DNA of 21,767 bases from Tubiluchus corallicola (Eukaryota; Priapulida; Priapulimorpha; Priapulimorphida; Tubiluchidae): NCBI GenBank assembly GCA_030141605.1, contig JAQGDQ010000059.1:684001-705767 (forward strand), written 5' to 3'. The position numbers and the translations under genes are program-made. Below, in pieces: positions 17,938 to 21,767 of this stretch (the first letter of the stretch is position 1; each line of letters opens with the position of its first letter). A model generated the notes under the pieces. The model ran no database searches, was not told the DNA's origin, and saw nothing but the letters and a program-made list of their open reading frames with translations.

Positions 17938-19532
17938 AAACAACAACTACATATAGCTACTAATTAACAGTCTAAAACTATTACTTTAGTATTTCTTGCA
18001 TGTTGCCAATATCAAAATTAATTATTATTGGCACCCACTGCCGAGTGAAGATAATTTTCAAAGCGAACTTGATTTTTACACGAACTGTTAAGAACTACTA
18101 TGTACCAAAATCTTTTATAACATTCCAAAGGTGACATATGCCGTAAAATAACGACTGTTATTATAAGATCGAGTTTTAGCACACATATCATCAATTTAGC
18201 CCTCATAAGGGATTTCATTATTATAATACTGATATTATTACAATAATATCATTGCAATAAATAACAAATTTTGTTGCATCATTCCAAAACATATAACAGC
18301 TAAAACTATAGTTCTGCATGATCTCTTACTGTTTTAGACAAAAAAAAACTATACATCATGCACAACTAATTCACAACTTTGACATCACAAGAGTCTACAG
18401 GTTCCTCTAAGGTTAGTTCACACGATAATAAAGAACATATTCATAGTATAGCTTTAACAGATACAGGTGTAGCAATATCTAAATTTAGTCAATAATATTA
18501 ACAGCATTAATTGTACATTACTAGAATGTATGTAGCACAGTAAATAAGTTCAATACCATTCTAATAATTTTTAATAAATTCTTCATGGAAAAATAAAACT
18601 AAGCTGAGTGTTATCACAACATACTTGCAAGGAAATGCTGACGTCAGGCATATTACTAAACTTCGTAAATTTCGTTTACACACCACTTTTAAAATAACCA
18701 TAAACTTCAATAAGACAGTGCATAGGTTTTTATACTGAATTCCTGTATTATGGACACCTGTAACGTAATCATACTCGCATTAGGTTACTACGAAAAAACC
18801 GTGCAATAGTAAAGCAGCACAAAGGCACTAAGCTTGTGCACAAAAAATATCGTTCTTGCCCACACACAATAAAGAAACAAACTGACACTTCCAAGCAGAA
18901 CAATGTAATACAAATTAATTGCGATTTTGAAAAAAAAATTGACAAGAAAATTTAAGTAATTATTTATAGATGTTAACTGTAAAATTATTATTAGCGACTG
19001 AATGCTATCCACTGCATTAATTTTCCTTGAAACCAGTTTGATTGGAAGGAAAGAAGTGAGAAAAAAGTGAGACAAGAATTTTAATCTACAGTTCTAAGTC
19101 ACATCATCCAGACTAAATTACGATTTCCTTCAGTCAAATTTGGTTTTGTGAAAAAAAGAATTAAAGTGGGATCATTGATTCATTCCAGCACCAAAAAATG
19201 ACTACTTTCTAATAAAAAAGTGGGTTCTTAGCACCTACATTTTGTTGAGCACTTGTAATTTCAGCACATAATAGTTTAATTTTGCAGTTTAAATTGCAGT
19301 AGGGAACTATTGTTTTTGGCGAGACATGTTCACATTAGCAGGTTTTACGCTTAAGATGAATACTGATGAAATACCTATTTTACCAGTTGCTGTAGTTCAT
19401 TTACCTGTTTAATCAAAAGAATTCCCAATATTGACACAAAAGTGCCTACTTTACAAAACAGAAATAAACTTCTCTATCATTAACACATAAAATGATGACA
19501 GACAGGTTACAATAAGAAGGAAGACATGCAAG

Positions 19533-19555
19533 AAGATATCAGAAAGTGATATCTT
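19533..19555. repeat. Short perfect inverted repeat (hairpin)
   Basis: AAGATATC, seven bases AGAAAGT, then GATATCTT: an 8-base perfect stem with a 7-base loop inside the probable minus-strand 3' UTR. Confidence 0.75.
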
Positions 19556-21158
19556 GGCATTTGCCAAACTACTTTGCCTAAAAAACTATCTTCAACTAGA
19601 ATACCAAATGACTAATTTTAAAAAAAATCCGTGACATAACACACAATTTGCTACATAGCAACACATTCACTCCAACAAAATAAAAATAAGAATAATAATG
19701 CATTTTTATCAATATAATTAGAGCAGTGTCTTCTGATGTGTGACGACCAATCCATTGCTTTCATGCACATAAACTACATGGAAAAAATGCAATGCCAGCT
19801 AAAATTATGGTGTGTCTAAATCTTTAACAGATTAGTCAAAGAACATGTTGCAGAATGCCATACTTCATAAAATCACAGCATGACACATAGTACGATCATA
19901 TACTCAAATGTATTCCAGAAAGCACCAAATACACTCTGTTCAGTAAAAAAAGTCTAACGTATGTACCACATTGAACAAACCATTTATAAGTACTACACTG
20001 TATAGCACTAGCTTTGTTCATTACAGACAGAATTTATAACTGCCGCACAGAGGTGCAACACATGTCACCCATTATACATGTGTGCATCCCCTGAATATTG
20101 TTTTAATGTCTTTATACAGAGAATATATACTGCAAATTGTAGAAAGTTTTAAGTGAAACTTACTTGCAAAAATTACATTGTCCCGTATTTTTGCAAAATT
20201 ACTACATAATCTTGGATTAACAGAAGGTTTCGTCAACACAGCTTTTTAAGAAAACCAAGAACTAAAAATGAACTAAGGAGCTAAGGATTTCATTAAGATG
20301 TACCACAGTGGACTAATGATATATGACGTACAGGAATCTCTCACTTCTCTAAAATGTAATTTAAAACCAAATCTACCTACATGCATGGAAAACACTGCTC
20401 TGCATTTAGATCTCAAATATATATATATAACCCGTAATAACAGCAGTACTGTAGAAATTTTCAAAGCAAAGTAAGCAATGACCTGCCTTAAAAGTGCATT
20501 TGCACAGAAACACGTGCATACAAAAAACATTTACAGATAAATTAGAAAGCAATACTTTTGTTGTGTGAATGCGGAGAACTTTCACTCGACTGAAATTTTT
20601 AGGTCTAATAAAGTACTGCACTTGCTAGTGACAATAATTGGACATGATAGCTATATGGAATGAAACCAGCAGAAGTAAATGCAACATGCTATAATCTTTG
20701 AAAAACTTTCTGAACAGAGTTGTTGTTATATGGTCAAATTTCATTTTTTATCCAGTATATTTCATTTTCAGAAACATAAAAATGATTGGGCGGTATAATT
20801 TATACAGCAAAATGATTAATACAAGCACAAAAAACTTGTTTTGCATAGCAAAACGCAAAAAATTCATATCTTCGCACAATATCAAAACATAATTTGTATG
20901 ATAAATAAATCTTTTACGTGATATATGTGCCGGTGATCGAAATTGAGCAGCAGTTGTGAGCAAAAAAGACACAGAAAAAAGGATCCTCTTTAACATACAC
21001 TGGTTTTGTAATAACTAATTTGATAAGTCAAATCATATTATGAAGAGTCAGTGTTCAGCTGGTAAACTAAGTACACTGCAGATGGCTCCTGAAGCATGCA
21101 TCTCAGAATCCAAGTGTGTCTTAGAAACCAGTGCAAAAATGGCATAAAAACAATCTGC

Positions 21159-21191
21159 ACCTGATGAAATGAATTTACCTGATGAAATGAA
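21159..21191. repeat. Tandem 18-base duplication
   Basis: ACCTGATGAAATGAA occurs at 21159-21173 and again at 21177-21191, separated by TTT. A local duplication in non-coding sequence about 290 bases from the SLC25A11-like stop codon. Confidence 0.85.
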
Positions 21192-21477
21192 AACATGCTA
21201 ACAGTATAGGTAACTACAAAATAAATGTGGCAAGATAGCATTTCCTACATTACACTATGAAATTTAACAAACTACTTACCATTAATGCTAAATTGCTTAC
21301 AATTAACAAACCATGGGTATATAGATACACAAATATCTTGTGTGACAAGAGTGTAACTTCTCAAAAAATTTGCTATAACATATATCTAAATAAGTTATAA
21401 CAATCTAAAGTGACACCTACAATAAAACTGCCTCAAAAACATTGTTAAGAACCTTTGAATTTATGGGCGGTGTTCAG

Positions 21478-21657
21478 TTATAAGCCTCCACCTCTACCTG
21501 AAGTATCATGAAAAACATATCGCCGATAAGCCAAGTTCAACTGCTCAAGGAAAATGAAGGTGAGGACGGTATGAGGACCCAGTCGAGCATAGTATGGAGT
21601 GAAACCTTTCCATAAGCTGAAGAAGCCTTCCTTTCGTATAACTTTGACCAACACATC
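21478..21657 (-). CDS. Mitochondrial 2-oxoglutarate/malate carrier, SLC25A11-like, last exon (partial)
   Basis: Only the terminal exon is in the window: 59 residues and a TAA stop, opening in phase 0 after a TTACAG acceptor. It starts DVLVKVIRKEGFFSLWKGF, the repeat 3 small matrix helix with the EG-x-KG motif, and continues TPYYARLGPHTVLTFIFLEQ, which is helix 6. This block is nearly diagnostic of the oxoglutarate carrier. After LNLAYRRYVF the protein ends in a short polar, glycine-rich tail (SGRGGGL) that is not conserved. Family knowledge: SLC25A11 exchanges 2-oxoglutarate for malate across the inner mitochondrial membrane in the malate-aspartate shuttle. The upstream exons lie beyond the right edge, so the gene's integrity cannot be judged, but this exon is intact. 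A close oxoglutarate-carrier paralogue is the main alternative. Confidence 0.9.
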   Translation of the reverse strand, partial: DVLVKVIRKEGFFSLWKGFTPYYARLGPHTVLTFIFLEQLNLAYRRYVFHDTSGRGGGL

Positions 21658-21767
21658 CTGTAATACAAGTTTACTGCTGAAAGGTGACAATCAGTAATAA
21701 CTGCCTGCTTGTCATGAACATTCAACAACAACAATTTGAACATTTTAGTGAAGCAAAATTAACTAAA
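21658..21767 (-). other. 3' part of the last intron of the SLC25A11-like gene
   Basis: The acceptor on the minus strand is CTTGTATTACAG|GATGTG, with AG at 21659-21658. A competing CCTTTCAG lies about 25 bases upstream but would add residues with no match to the family. The intron continues past the window edge. Confidence 0.75.

Larger units (their letters stand above)
17915..21477 (-). other. Probable long 3' UTR of the SLC25A11-like gene
   Basis: No coding exon was recognised on either strand across these 3.5 kb. The open frames present (for example 18788-19075, 20273-20530 and 20748-20996, minus) have low-complexity hydrophobic composition expected by chance from AT-rich DNA. The first minus-strand AATAAA downstream of the stop codon that I can find is at 17937-17932, so the UTR could span the whole stretch. 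A shorter UTR ending at a variant signal such as ATTAAA cannot be excluded. A hairpin at 19533-19555, a short AT tract at 20417-20429 and an 18-base duplication at 21159-21191 are the only structured parts noticed. Confidence 0.4.

Noticed and set aside
18018-20996. Several minus-strand frames of 66 to 95 codons
   Set aside because: They are rich in Phe, Leu, Ile, Tyr and Cys as expected from random AT-rich sequence, lack recognisable domains, and sit in the likely 3' UTR of the SLC25A11-like gene.
21159-21191. CTGATGA words resembling the C box of C/D snoRNAs
   Set aside because: They are two copies of an 18-base duplication. C precedes the motif where a purine is expected, and no terminal stem closes around it.
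1-21767. CRISPR arrays, insertion sequences or operons
   Set aside because: The window is spliced eukaryotic DNA; no regularly spaced identical repeats or bacterial gene organisation are present.

Overview
The window reads as nuclear DNA of an arthropod, most likely an insect. It is AT-rich, has spliced genes with GT-AG introns of 0.3 to 2.4 kb, AATAAA-type 3' ends, and fragments that look like a tRNA-derived SINE and a LINE tail. There is no prokaryotic gene organisation. The species cannot be determined from the sequence. The insect assignment rests mainly on the Rim2-like features of the main protein.

Layout: 1-3480 is upstream intergenic sequence with an A-rich stretch and two repeat fragments. 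About 3480-3660 is a promoter-like segment with two CCAAT boxes and two CACGTG E-boxes. From 3807 to 14016 (+) lies a complete seven-exon gene for a mitochondrial carrier of the pyrimidine nucleotide type (Rim2 / SLC25A33-SLC25A36 class). All six introns can be placed by homology and by reading-frame continuity, giving a 352-residue protein. Its 3' UTR runs about 2 kb to an AATAAA at 16004. After about 1.9 kb of intergenic DNA, a second gene converges from the right on the minus strand. Its last exon (21478-21657) encodes the C-terminus of a mitochondrial 2-oxoglutarate/malate carrier (SLC25A11 class). The rest of that gene is outside the window. Its 3' UTR could run about 3.5 kb to a minus-strand AATAAA at 17937-17932.

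Both genes therefore encode inner-membrane solute carriers of the same superfamily, arranged tail to tail. Rim2-type carriers bring pyrimidine nucleotides into the mitochondrion for DNA and RNA synthesis. SLC25A11 exchanges 2-oxoglutarate for malate in the malate-aspartate shuttle. They belong to different subfamilies, so this is not a recent tandem duplication, and nothing in the sequence shows that they share regulation.

I found no clearly undescribed system. The points most worth a second look are: a long, internally duplicated inverted repeat in intron 5; four exact Pumilio/Puf consensus sites in the first gene's 3' UTR, two of them in tandem; several upstream AUGs, one of which overlaps the carrier's start codon out of frame; an unusual poly-aspartate C-terminal tail; and an isolated CCAAT/GC-box cluster between the two convergent genes.
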